From CAYRCJ01 sp964422785 (GTDB taxonomy: Bacteria > Patescibacteriota > Minisyncoccia > UBA11713 > 2-01-FULL-45-33), in NCBI GenBank assembly GCA_964422785.1, contig CAYRCJ010000007.1:1-28790 (forward strand): 28,790 nt of DNA, given 5' to 3'. Numbering within the stretch: the first letter of the stretch is position 1; each line of letters begins with the position of its first letter. The notes under the pieces are model-generated. The model was not told where the DNA came from, made no database searches, and saw nothing but the letters and a program-made list of their open reading frames with translations. The translations under genes were made by a program, and so were the position numbers. Of the stretch, positions 15,482-22,288 are shown piece by piece.

Positions 15482-15505
15482 TTTTAAAAATTTTAATTTA
15501 TTATT

Positions 15506-15694
15506 ATGTATCAAAGAACTTATAGTCAGGTTACCGGATTCTTGTTTTTAGCCATGGGCCTTTTTCATATAATAAGAGTGCTCTATCAATGGCAGGCACA
15601 GATAGGAGGGGTATGGATTCCTTTTTGGGCGAGCGGAGTCGGAGCAATCATCGCTTTTGTTTTGGCCTTTGAAGGTTTCAGATTGGGAAAATAA
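15506..15694 (+). CDS. Small two-helix membrane protein
   Basis: 62 residues with two hydrophobic helices (about 9-27 and 38-57) around WQAQIGGVWIPFW. Family not recognised; short proteins of this type are common in Parcubacteria (general knowledge). It lies 24 bases after the dehydratase and may share its message. No strong ribosome binding site. Function unknown. Confidence 0.6.
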   Translation: MYQRTYSQVTGFLFLAMGLFHIIRVLYQWQAQIGGVWIPFWASGVGAIIAFVLAFEGFRLGK

Positions 15695-15695
15695 T

Positions 15696-15724
15696 TTGAC
15701 TTTCCGCAAAAATAGCTGTATTTT
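15696..15724 (+). promoter_or_regulatory. Promoter of nrtR
   Basis: TTGACT (15696-15701), 17-base spacer, TATTTT (15719-15724). The operator palindrome begins 7 bases after the -10, covering the expected transcription start. Confidence 0.65.
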
Positions 15725-15730
15725 TAAAGA

Positions 15731-15747
15731 AGTGTAAAAACTACACT
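15731..15747. promoter_or_regulatory. NrtR operator (autoregulatory)
   Basis: Perfect inverted repeat AGTGTA-AAAAC-TACACT. The same half-sites with the same 5-base spacing occur before nadA (24422-24438), also 7 bases after the -10. This placement at the start site predicts repression. Confidence 0.75.
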
Positions 15748-15760
15748 ATTTTTGCGTATT

Positions 15761-16453
15761 ATGAATTCAAAAAATAAATCTTATCTTAATAAAGCCGAGC
15801 ATCCGCTGGTTACGGTGGATGTGGTTGTTTTTACCATCGGCGAAGACGAGCTAAAAACTCTTTTAATAAAAAGGAAATTCTCTCCCTTCGAGGGCGATTG
15901 GGCCTTGCCCGGCGGATTTATACAAAAAAGCGAAGAGCCGGAGACCGCTGCCAGAAGGGAGCTCAGGGAAGAAACCGGGGTAGATAATATTTTTTTGGAA
16001 CAACTTTATACATTCGGCAATCCAAAAAGGGATCCGAGGGGGCGGGTGCTGACTGTGTCTTATTTCGCCCTGGCTCCAAGGCACAAGCTCAAAATCAGTG
16101 AATCTTCTTCGGAGTCAAAAGCCACAAATTTATTTTCAATAAACAAATTACCGAAGCTGGCTTTTGACCATAAAGAAATAATTTCTACGGCCCTAATACG
16201 TCTCCAAAATAAAATTCAATATACAAACGCGGCCTGGAGCCTGCTTCCGGAAAATTTCGCGGTCAGCCAGCTTCAGAAAGTTTATGAAATAATTTTGGAC
16301 AAAAAATTGGATAAAAGAAATTTTAGAAAAAAGATCATTTCTTTGGGGCTTTTGAAATCTTCCCCCAAAAAATTAAAAGGTTTGCGCCAGCGCCCGGCAA
16401 AACTCTTTACTTTCAAGACCAAAAAATACACGGAGCTTAAGAGGTTTTTCTGA
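15761..16453 (+). CDS. nrtR: NrtR-type Nudix/winged-helix transcriptional regulator of NAD metabolism
   Basis: 230 residues from ATG 15761; an in-frame TTG at 15752 is less likely. The N-terminal Nudix domain (about 10-140) has an intact-looking Nudix box, from GGFIQKSEEPE through RRELREETGV, then LYTFGNPKRDPRGR and VLTVSYFAL, a signature of NrtR. The C-terminal winged-helix domain (about 150-230) shows AWSLLPENFAVSQLQKVYE split as AWSLLPENF and LQKVYEIIL, then LDKRNFRKKI. Established for NrtR: it represses NAD biosynthesis genes and is released by ADP-ribose. It is followed by pncA-pncB and has an operator-like palindrome in its own promoter. The complete Nudix box leaves open that it also hydrolyses ADP-ribose. 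Confidence 0.92.
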   Translation: MNSKNKSYLNKAEHPLVTVDVVVFTIGEDELKTLLIKRKFSPFEGDWALPGGFIQKSEEPETAARRELREETGVDNIFLEQLYTFGNPKRDPRGRVLTVSYFALAPRHKLKISESSSESKATNLFSINKLPKLAFDHKEIISTALIRLQNKIQYTNAAWSLLPENFAVSQLQKVYEIILDKKLDKRNFRKKIISLGLLKSSPKKLKGLRQRPAKLFTFKTKKYTELKRFF

Positions 16454-16454
16454 A

Positions 16455-16474
16455 CCTGCCTGCCGGCAGTCAGG
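16455..16474. repeat. GC-rich imperfect palindrome (CCTGCC/GGCAGG type)
   Basis: CCTGCCTGCC followed by GGCAGTCAGG: 9 of 10 bases are self-complementary. It sits directly after the nrtR stop and 1 base before the pncA -35. A related palindrome ends the gene at 28073-28090. Looks like a dispersed short repeat; it may also act as a weak terminator. Confidence 0.6.
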
Positions 16475-16475
16475 C

Positions 16476-16504
16476 TTGACTATTTTAAATATTTAGTGTA
16501 GTAT
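16476..16504 (+). promoter_or_regulatory. Promoter of pncA-pncB
   Basis: TTGACT (16476-16481), 17-base spacer, TAGTAT (16499-16504). The -10 lies inside the degenerate NrtR-like site. Confidence 0.55.
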
Positions 16505-16511
16505 ATACTTG
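16495..16511. promoter_or_regulatory. Degenerate NrtR operator overlapping the pncA -10
   Basis: Left half AGTGTA is identical to the nrtR and nadA sites. At the standard spacing the right half keeps only TAC of TACACT (9 of 12 half-site bases). A 3-base-spaced reading, AGTGTA-GTA-TATACT, pairs better (5 of 6). Confidence 0.5.
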
Positions 16512-16540
16512 GAATAAAATCTTTGACAGAGGGGGAGTGA

Positions 16541-17107
16541 ATGAAAGAAGAATCAGCGCTTTTGATTGTGGATGTCCAAAATGATTTTTGTCCCGGAGGG
16601 TCATTGGCGGTTGCCGACGGAGATAAAATAATCCCAGTTACAAATGACTTAATTGCGATTGCGCTTGCAAACAAAAGGCAAATTCCGGTGTTTGCTTCAC
16701 GAGATTGGCACCCTTCAGACCACATAAGTTTTAAAGAACAAGGCGGGCCATGGCCGGCACACTGCGTCCAAAGTACAAAAGGAGCGGAATTTCATCCGGA
16801 CTTGAAACTCCCAAAAAATTTCATACTAATATCTAAAGCAACTGATTCTAATAAAGACGCATATTCTGCGTTTGATGGAACTGAGCTTTTGGAAGAGCTT
16901 CAAAAAAGAAATATAACAAAATTGTGGATCTGTGGCATTGCAACCGATGTTTGTGTGCTGGCCACGGTACTTGATGCCAGAAAAAATGGATTCGAAGCCC
17001 TCGTTATTACAAATGCTTGTGCCGCGGTGGATCCTTCTAATCAAGGAAAATCATTTTCTGAAATGACAGCTGCGGGCGCAACACTAACCACGTTTCCAGT
17101 ATTCTAA
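16541..17107 (+). CDS. pncA: Nicotinamidase
   Basis: 188 residues, cysteine-hydrolase (isochorismatase-like) fold. The catalytic triad is visible: D11 in LLIVDVQNDF, K99 in ISKATD, C138 in GIATDVCVLAT. The metal site is D55, H57 and H61 in SRDWHPSDHISF. GGPWPAHCVQ is the usual nicotinamidase loop. It converts nicotinamide to nicotinate plus ammonia, the first step of the Preiss-Handler salvage route. Strong ribosome binding site GGGGGAG before the ATG. pncB follows 19 bases later with its own ribosome binding site, so the product is handed to the next enzyme from one operon. Confidence 0.95.
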   Translation: MKEESALLIVDVQNDFCPGGSLAVADGDKIIPVTNDLIAIALANKRQIPVFASRDWHPSDHISFKEQGGPWPAHCVQSTKGAEFHPDLKLPKNFILISKATDSNKDAYSAFDGTELLEELQKRNITKLWICGIATDVCVLATVLDARKNGFEALVITNACAAVDPSNQGKSFSEMTAAGATLTTFPVF

Positions 17108-17126
17108 ATCAAGAAAGGAGCCAAAG

Positions 17127-18587
17127 ATGCGACGACACATGTTCCAGGCCGACCGATACCATATGACTCAGGGAAATTTTTCCCTAACACCGCATTCGAA
17201 ATTGGCGGACAATCTTTTACTGGCTGAAGCTCCGGCGAGATTCTACGCTTCTTTCCGCAAATTACCGTTCGCGCCTTGTGTTGGACACGATTTGTTGGTG
17301 GAGTTTTTGTCTCACACGGGGCTTGATTCACCCAGGATTGAGTATTTAAAAAATGACCGTGCCGATCTCTCGCTGGTGGGTAAATACTTGGAACATCATC
17401 AGATAGGAGACACTGTCCGGGCTGTAAATCCGGGCACTATTATGTTTCCCAGAGAGCCCATTGCGGATATATTCGGACCATTCATTTTGGCTCAGCTGGC
17501 TGAAATAAAATTCGAACATGCTTTTGATGTTCCGATGACGGTGGCTTCCCGGGCGCTCGAGATGCGCCTAACCGTGGGATGGGAAAGAATGATGTCTGAT
17601 TTTTCAAACCGAAGAGACGGCAGTGTAGACAGATCGGTGGATGTTGCAAAATATTCATATATCGGAGGTTTCAACGACACTTCAAATATGGAGGCCGGAC
17701 ATTTATTGAATGAGCCTACATCGGGGACCATGGCGCATTTTAACGTTAAATCTTTTATCGGCGTCAAAGAAAATGATTCCAAAACAAGTTTATCGAAGCA
17801 TTTTCAGCAAGTGTGTTTTGAGAGATGGCTGGACGCTCACCCCAAAGGCACCACTCTTTTGATCGATACAATTGACGTGCCTCTTGGAATAAAGCACGCG
17901 ATCGCGGCCGCCAAAAGTTCTCCGGAACGCACCGGAGCCTTTAAATCCGTGAGGATCGATTCAAACCCTCTCGGACGCTGGTCAAAATACATAAGAAAAT
18001 GTTTGGATCTCAACGGATTTTCTGAAACCAAAATTGTGGCGACCGGAGACCTCGACAAAGATTCTTTGGCCAAGCTGATTGAAGAATGCCCTGAAGTCTA
18101 CGGATTCGGAATCGGCACAAAAGTCATTTCCGAAGTTGAGAATGTAGCCGGGATTGTCTTTAAAGAAAGCGAGATCAACGGAAAATCGACCATCAAATGC
18201 TCATCGAAAGAAAAATCGACTCTTCCCGGGAAACTTCAAGTATGGCGCTTTAGCGACGGCGAAGGTTTTTATTGTTTTGATGTGATAGCCACAGCGCATC
18301 TTAATAGACATCACCTGATGGCAGAATTTGGAAAACAGGCGGAAGGCGTAAAACAATGCGCGCCATTGCTGCGCCCTTTCTGGATTAAGGGGGCCTATCA
18401 AGATTTGCCTTCAAAAGAGGAACAAAAACTCTTTGTCCAGGCGCAGGCTCTGAAATTCAGAGATCTATACCATTATCCGGTGTATTTAAGCGCGGAACTT
18501 ACGAAGCTGAGGGATGAGACAATGGAATTTATGAATTCCGACCTCAACGAATATCCGGACATCGTGATGCCCGATCTCGAAAAATAA
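17127..18587 (+). CDS. pncB: Nicotinate phosphoribosyltransferase
   Basis: 486 residues. DRYHMTQGNF (residues 9-18) is the substrate-binding N-terminus. FNDTSNMEAG corresponds to the GTSN region and SGTMAHFNVKSF to the GTxAH loop carrying the conserved His. LLIDTIDVPLG, VRIDSNPLG, KIVATGDLDKDSL and VYGFGIGTK follow in the family order. It makes nicotinate mononucleotide from nicotinate and PRPP. AAAGGAG precedes the ATG. PRPP can be supplied by prs, the next gene downstream. Nicotinamide-specific NAMPT is the alternative, but the pairing with nicotinamidase and the motif set favour nicotinate. Confidence 0.92.
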   Translation: MRRHMFQADRYHMTQGNFSLTPHSKLADNLLLAEAPARFYASFRKLPFAPCVGHDLLVEFLSHTGLDSPRIEYLKNDRADLSLVGKYLEHHQIGDTVRAVNPGTIMFPREPIADIFGPFILAQLAEIKFEHAFDVPMTVASRALEMRLTVGWERMMSDFSNRRDGSVDRSVDVAKYSYIGGFNDTSNMEAGHLLNEPTSGTMAHFNVKSFIGVKENDSKTSLSKHFQQVCFERWLDAHPKGTTLLIDTIDVPLGIKHAIAAAKSSPERTGAFKSVRIDSNPLGRWSKYIRKCLDLNGFSETKIVATGDLDKDSLAKLIEECPEVYGFGIGTKVISEVENVAGIVFKESEINGKSTIKCSSKEKSTLPGKLQVWRFSDGEGFYCFDVIATAHLNRHHLMAEFGKQAEGVKQCAPLLRPFWIKGAYQDLPSKEEQKLFVQAQALKFRDLYHYPVYLSAELTKLRDETMEFMNSDLNEYPDIVMPDLEK

Positions 18588-18590
18588 TTT

Positions 18591-18616
18591 AACGCCCCGA
18601 TAACCATCGGGGCGTT
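18591..18616. terminator. Rho-independent terminator of pncA-pncB
   Basis: AACGCCCCGAT, loop AACC, ATCGGGGCGTT then TTTA. The -35 of the prs promoter begins 5 bases later. Confidence 0.85.
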
Positions 18617-18620
18617 TTTA

Positions 18621-18649
18621 TTGACATTTTTTATATAAAAAGCTATAAT
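18621..18649 (+). promoter_or_regulatory. Consensus promoter of prs
   Basis: TTGACA (18621-18626), 17-base spacer, TATAAT (18644-18649): both hexamers are perfect. No NrtR palindrome is present, so prs looks constitutive and strong, in contrast with pncA and nadA. Confidence 0.85.
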
Positions 18650-18699
18650 TAAAACCGGTTTTTTGACAAAGAAAAGATTTCAAAATGGAGGCGCTGACA

Positions 18700-19695
18700 A
18701 TGAACGACCTGAAAATTTTTGCTGGGAAGAGCAATCAGAAGCTCGCCGGAGATGTTGTCGACTGGATAGATACAAATTGCCAAATAGGGTCAGCTGTCTT
18801 AGGAAAATTGGATCCTCGGAGAAAATTTTCCGACGGAGAGCTTTATGTCCGCTACGACGAAAGCGTTCGGGATTCCGATGTTTTCATTGTGCAGTCCACA
18901 AATCAACCGGACTCAAATTTGTTTGAGCTTTTGATGATGGCTGATACCGCCAGACACGCTTCGGCCAGAAGGATTACCGCGGTAATACCTTATTTGGGAT
19001 ATTCCCGCCAGGATTGGAAAGACAAATCTCGCGCCCCGGTTGCGGTTGCTCTCATCCCAAGGCTTTTGGAAGCCTCGGGGGTAAACAGAGTATTGCTTTT
19101 GGATGTCCACAGCAATGCAACGTTGTCGGCGTTCCAGGCCAGAGGCATACAGGTAGATCATCTTTGGGCCAAGTTATCTTTTTCAAAATATTTGAAGGCC
19201 AATGAAGATTTATGGAGATCATCACGCAATCTTGTAGTGGCCGCGCCCGATATTCACGCTGGCAAGCTTGCCAGAGCATACGGGAAAATTCTTGGTGCCA
19301 CAGGGTTTGTAGTCATTGAAAAAAACAGACCGGAGCCCGGCAAGGCGGAGGTTCTAAACGTAATTGGAGAAGCCGGGGGATGCGATGTGCTTATCGTGGA
19401 CGATATGATCGACACCGCCGGCACCAATGTGAACGCCGCCAATGTTTTAAAAGACAGGGGCGCTGAAAATATTTTCACTCTTGGCACTCACGGAGTTTTT
19501 TCCGGAAAGGCTCTGGATAGGCTTCAGAATTCCGTCATAGACAAGGTTTTTGTTACGGATTCGATTTTCCAATCAGATACTGTTCTCTCTTCTTATCCGA
19601 AGATTCAGAAGATTTCTTTGGCCGGGCTTTTAGGAGAGGCGATTTGCCGAACCCATAAGAATGAGTCCGTAAGCTCGTTGTTTGAAAACGAATAA
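18700..19695 (+). CDS. prs: Ribose-phosphate pyrophosphokinase (PRPP synthetase)
   Basis: 331 residues from ATG 18700; GGAGGCG at 18687-18693 is its ribosome binding site, so the in-frame ATG at 18685 is unlikely. Family motifs: RKFSDGELYVRY, AVIPYLGYSRQDWKDKSR (ATP site), LLLDVHSNATLSAF (usual DLHA.Q changed to DVHSNAT), APDIHAGKLARAYG (usual PDAGG changed), IEKNRPEPGKAEV (catalytic loop, KRR changed to KNR) and the PRPP loop VDDMIDTAGTN. It makes PRPP from ribose-5-phosphate and ATP for nicotinate and nucleotide synthesis. The sequence is clearly divergent from canonical Prs, but the binding motifs remain. It is followed by the ligase gene after 17 bases. Confidence 0.88.
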   Translation: MNDLKIFAGKSNQKLAGDVVDWIDTNCQIGSAVLGKLDPRRKFSDGELYVRYDESVRDSDVFIVQSTNQPDSNLFELLMMADTARHASARRITAVIPYLGYSRQDWKDKSRAPVAVALIPRLLEASGVNRVLLLDVHSNATLSAFQARGIQVDHLWAKLSFSKYLKANEDLWRSSRNLVVAAPDIHAGKLARAYGKILGATGFVVIEKNRPEPGKAEVLNVIGEAGGCDVLIVDDMIDTAGTNVNAANVLKDRGAENIFTLGTHGVFSGKALDRLQNSVIDKVFVTDSIFQSDTVLSSYPKIQKISLAGLLGEAICRTHKNESVSSLFENE

Positions 19696-19712
19696 ACACT
19701 GGGAGGTGTTGA

Positions 19713-20753
19713 TTGAGAGAAGGCGTCGGAAAGAATGTCAGAAAGGACTTTGGTCTGAAATGGGCGCACGTTTTTGCTGTCACAAGAGATATTGATTTTT
19801 CACTGGATCCATTGGATCCGAAATTTGTTCCGGCAAAGCCGAAGCAGGAGATTGGTGAAAAGAAAGTCTTTGAACTCGAGAAGTCGGGCAATGCAATCTA
19901 TACGATAAAGAGAGACGGTCATCGCCATCTTATCGCTATTACAAAAAAGGGAATTCGGATTTATACCAGGAGCATTATTGAGGTCACGGATCGATATCCG
20001 CATATCGTGGAGCAGATCAAGAAAATGAAATTTCCGGACAATACTTTGCTTGATTGCGAGATTTTTGTATCGGTTGGAGGAAAAGAAAATTTGGGTTGTA
20101 TGACAACCGTTACAAATTCTTCAGCAGAAAAATCCATAGAATTTCAAAAGAAAAATCCGGTTTCTGTGATGATTTTCGATATCATCGTATTAAAAAATAA
20201 AGTAATGTCGGAAGTATTCTATAAGGTTCGACTTGGTATGATTTGGTGGTTTTTTACGGAAAGCAATTATCTTCCTGATGACATTTTACCGATAGAGATT
20301 TCGCCTTTGCCTTTTGAGGAAAGCAAGAATCTGGTAAGGGAAAATGGGCTTGAAGGTCTGGTTGTGTACGACGCCAATGGAACCACGCAGTACCGGCTCG
20401 ATGGCAAATCTAATTTGTCTCCTCGGCCGAATGTCTGCTGGAAATGGAAGCCATTGAAAGAAGACGATTTTATTGTCAGTAAAAAGATTTTTGTGGACGG
20501 CGAAAACGGCCGGCGCTTCAAAGAAGTTGTACTTACGCAGATTGATGCCAAGACCGGCGAAGAGTTTGAGTGCGGAAAACTGGGGACATTTGACGCGAAG
20601 ACCCGGGCGTATTTGGATAAAGCTGTATTTCCGCTTGTGATGCAAGTTGAATTTGTGTCCAGATACGAAAAGTCGCAGAAGATCAGAGAACCGCGCTTTA
20701 TGCGTTTGCGAGACGATAAAAAACCGGAAGAATGTATTTATAATCTGGAATAA
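19713..20753 (+). CDS. ATP-dependent DNA ligase-like nucleotidyltransferase
   Basis: 346 residues. TTG start with GGGAGGTG at 19701-19708 as ribosome binding site. The covalent nucleotidyltransferase motifs are in order: I, KRDGHR (catalytic K66); III, LLDCEIF (E116); IIIa, FDIIVLK (about 155); IV, EGLVVYD (E214); V, CWKWKPLK (K244, K246). They are followed by an OB-fold C-terminus with REPRFMRLRDDK. It would seal DNA (possibly RNA) nicks using ATP. Most bacteria rely on NAD+-dependent LigA; this ATP type lies in an operon with prs inside a block of NAD genes. The small size, with no N-terminal DNA-binding domain, suits a repair ligase. Whether the genome also has ligA cannot be seen here. 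Confidence 0.82.
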   Translation: MREGVGKNVRKDFGLKWAHVFAVTRDIDFSLDPLDPKFVPAKPKQEIGEKKVFELEKSGNAIYTIKRDGHRHLIAITKKGIRIYTRSIIEVTDRYPHIVEQIKKMKFPDNTLLDCEIFVSVGGKENLGCMTTVTNSSAEKSIEFQKKNPVSVMIFDIIVLKNKVMSEVFYKVRLGMIWWFFTESNYLPDDILPIEISPLPFEESKNLVRENGLEGLVVYDANGTTQYRLDGKSNLSPRPNVCWKWKPLKEDDFIVSKKIFVDGENGRRFKEVVLTQIDAKTGEEFECGKLGTFDAKTRAYLDKAVFPLVMQVEFVSRYEKSQKIREPRFMRLRDDKKPEECIYNLE

Positions 20754-20802
20754 TAAAATTTTCCACTGGAAAATTTTATCCCCCGCTCAATGAGCGGGGG
20801 AT
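20753..20802. terminator. Tandem hairpins, bidirectional terminator between ligase and Nudix genes
   Basis: First hairpin: ATAAAATTTTCC, loop ACT, GGAAAATTTTAT (20753-20779). Second: ATCCCCCGCTC, loop AAT, GAGCGGGGGAT (20778-20802), then TTAATTTA. They separate two convergent genes. Confidence 0.8.
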
Positions 20803-20807
20803 TTAAT

Positions 20808-21380
20808 TTACTTTTTCAGTTTTGTTCTCAAAAACCATTGGATGAGCGCGAATGTTTTCAGGTCTTTATGCGGATAATTTTCTAAATCTTCCACGGGGAA
20901 GCAAACTCTGGCGATTCGTTCTCCTTCTTCTTCGATTCCAAAAATTTGTTCAGGCTTGGCCTTGGGCAATTTGCCGGGCTTTATTTCGGCGTATGCCAAG
21001 TAAATGCATTCTGTGGAAAATCCCGGTGATGGAGCCAGCGATTCTCCAAAATTTATAATTTCAATATCGTCTTCAGATACATCCGCGCCGGCTTCTTCCA
21101 TTGCTTCTTCTTTGGCAATTTGTTTGATAGTTTTTCCGGGCTTATCAAGTCTGCCTGCCACCGATTCTATTATAAATCCGCCGTACACAGAATGATAAGA
21201 ATCTCTTCTGAATAACATGGCTGCTCTCTCTTGTCTCACGAGAATTATTCCCTTGTTTTCAATATCATATAAAAGTATAGCTACGGAGTCGTCCCCGTGT
21301 ACTATCTCGCGTTTTATTCCGTTATCAAAGGTTACCAGATCTTTCGGATAAAATCCTTCGCAGATTCTTTTTATTTTCAT
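20808..21380 (-). CDS. Nudix hydrolase, ADP-ribose pyrophosphatase-like
   Basis: 190 residues from ATG 21380; GGAGAGCGGC on this strand is the ribosome binding site and a longer in-frame extension is rejected. IILVRQERAAM and ESVAGRLDKPGKT lead into the Nudix helix AKEEAMEEAGADV, which keeps the EExxEE core but has Glu instead of the usual Arg of REUxEE. ESLAPSPGFSTECIYLAYAEI is the proline-containing region typical of ADP-ribose/UDP-sugar pyrophosphatases (given here as LAPSPGFSTE). Predicted reaction: ADP-ribose to AMP and ribose-5-phosphate, feeding prs. Divergent from the next gene with facing promoters. Substrate choice is inferred from family and neighbours. Confidence 0.82.
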   Translation of the reverse strand: MKIKRICEGFYPKDLVTFDNGIKREIVHGDDSVAILLYDIENKGIILVRQERAAMLFRRDSYHSVYGGFIIESVAGRLDKPGKTIKQIAKEEAMEEAGADVSEDDIEIINFGESLAPSPGFSTECIYLAYAEIKPGKLPKAKPEQIFGIEEEGERIARVCFPVEDLENYPHKDLKTFALIQWFLRTKLKK

Positions 21381-21404
21381 ATGCCGCTCTCCAATTCCGA
21401 ATCT

Positions 21405-21445
21405 AAAGTACCATACTTGCCAATTTTTTGCAATCATGATAGAGT
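21405..21445. promoter_or_regulatory. Divergent promoters between Nudix and deoxyribosyltransferase-like genes
   Basis: Plus strand: TTGCCA (21417-21422), 17 bases, TAGAGT (21440-21445) with a TG extension. Minus strand: TTGCAA (21433-21428), 17 bases, TACTTT (21410-21405) with a TG extension. The two interleave, so both genes may be co-regulated. Confidence 0.45.
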
Positions 21446-21473
21446 TTTTAAGGACAATTTGAAAGGAGAAGCA

Positions 21474-22247
21474 ATGCAGCTTATTTATGCCCAAGAACCA
21501 TTTCCGAAAAGGATTTTTAAATCAATCTTTTTGGCGGGGCCTACGCCGGGCTCAAAAGATGTGCCTTCATGGAGGCCGGAAGCGCTTAGAATTTTGAAAG
21601 AAAAAGGTTTCGACGGAACAGTTTTTATTCCTGAACCGCGCGACGGATCTTTTGGAGGACAGTACGACGAACAAGGACAATGGAATTGGGAGATAAAATG
21701 TCTAAATGCCGCTGATTGTATTTTGTTTTGGATTCCGAGGGATCTGGTTACTCTTCCCGGATTTACAACAAATATAGAATGGGGAAAATATTTCGGCACC
21801 GGCAAATGTGTTTTGGGAACTCCGGAAAATACTCCCAAAATGGGCTATATGTTAAATGACGCGAAGAATAATAATGTGCCGGCATTTTTATCGCTCGAAG
21901 ATACGATATCAGGCGCGATAGAATTTATCGGTGAAGGGTCTTGGCGGGAAGAAGGGGAGAGTTTCGTACCGCTCTATATTTGGAGGACTTCTCAGTTCCA
22001 GTCTTGGTATGGTTCGCTTAAATCTTCCGGAAATTATCTTTTAAATGCCGAAATAAAATTTGTTCACAAAAGCAGTAATTGCAAAGAATCGGTTTGTTGC
22101 GTGGTTTTGGGGGCTGATATTTTTGCCGAAGGCGGTAGAAGCAACAGAAGTTTTATAATTATAAATCCCGACGCAATTTTAAGCAGCAGATTGAGTCCGA
22201 ATAAAATGTTTCTTGAAATATCTAAAAATTCTTGGCCGGCTTGGTAG
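21474..22247 (+). CDS. Nucleoside 2-deoxyribosyltransferase-like protein with uncharacterised C-terminal domain
   Basis: 257 residues from ATG 21474 (AAAGGAG at 21462-21468). Residues 12-160 fit the nucleoside 2-deoxyribosyltransferase-like family: IFLAGPTPGSKDVPSWR, FIPEPRDGSFGGQYDEQ, WNWEIKCLNAADCILFWIPRD (shown as WEIKCLNAADCILFW) and TTNIEWGKYF, including the acidic catalytic positions. The remaining 95 residues (SFVPLYIWRTSQFQSW, LLNAEIKFV, FAEGGRSNRSFIIINPDA) form a second region I do not recognise. Such enzymes cleave or exchange N-glycosidic bonds of nucleosides. Its position between an ADP-ribose Nudix gene and NAD kinase suggests a nucleotide salvage role (inference). Confidence 0.75.
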   Translation: MQLIYAQEPFPKRIFKSIFLAGPTPGSKDVPSWRPEALRILKEKGFDGTVFIPEPRDGSFGGQYDEQGQWNWEIKCLNAADCILFWIPRDLVTLPGFTTNIEWGKYFGTGKCVLGTPENTPKMGYMLNDAKNNNVPAFLSLEDTISGAIEFIGEGSWREEGESFVPLYIWRTSQFQSWYGSLKSSGNYLLNAEIKFVHKSSNCKESVCCVVLGADIFAEGGRSNRSFIIINPDAILSSRLSPNKMFLEISKNSWPAW

Positions 22248-22259
22248 GATTTATTTTAA

Positions 22260-22285
22260 CCCGTCCCGCAGATTGCGAGGGCGGG
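22260..22285. terminator. Imperfect terminator hairpin between convergent genes
   Basis: CCCGTCCCGCA pairs with TGCGAGGGCGGG (one mismatch, one bulge), followed by ATTTTATTT. It lies between the deoxyribosyltransferase-like gene and the 3' end of NAD kinase. Confidence 0.65.
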
Positions 22286-22288
22286 ATT

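Noticed and set aside
18621..19695. Phage-type NAD+ rescue pathway (ADP-ribose pyrophosphate synthetase plus nicotinamide transferase)
   Set aside because: The Prs-like gene has altered motifs, but no Namat-like partner is present, pncA-pncB explain nicotinamide use and no phage genes are nearby. Kept only as a question about substrate specificity.
20286..20645. Minus-strand open frames of 90-120 codons inside the ligase gene
   Set aside because: They overlap conserved ligase motifs on the plus strand and have no promoter or ribosome binding site of their own.
21297..21473. Upstream extension of the deoxyribosyltransferase-like gene (59 extra residues)
   Set aside because: The extension overlaps the start of the divergent Nudix gene and covers the promoter region; AAAGGAG at 21462-21468 fixes the start at 21474.
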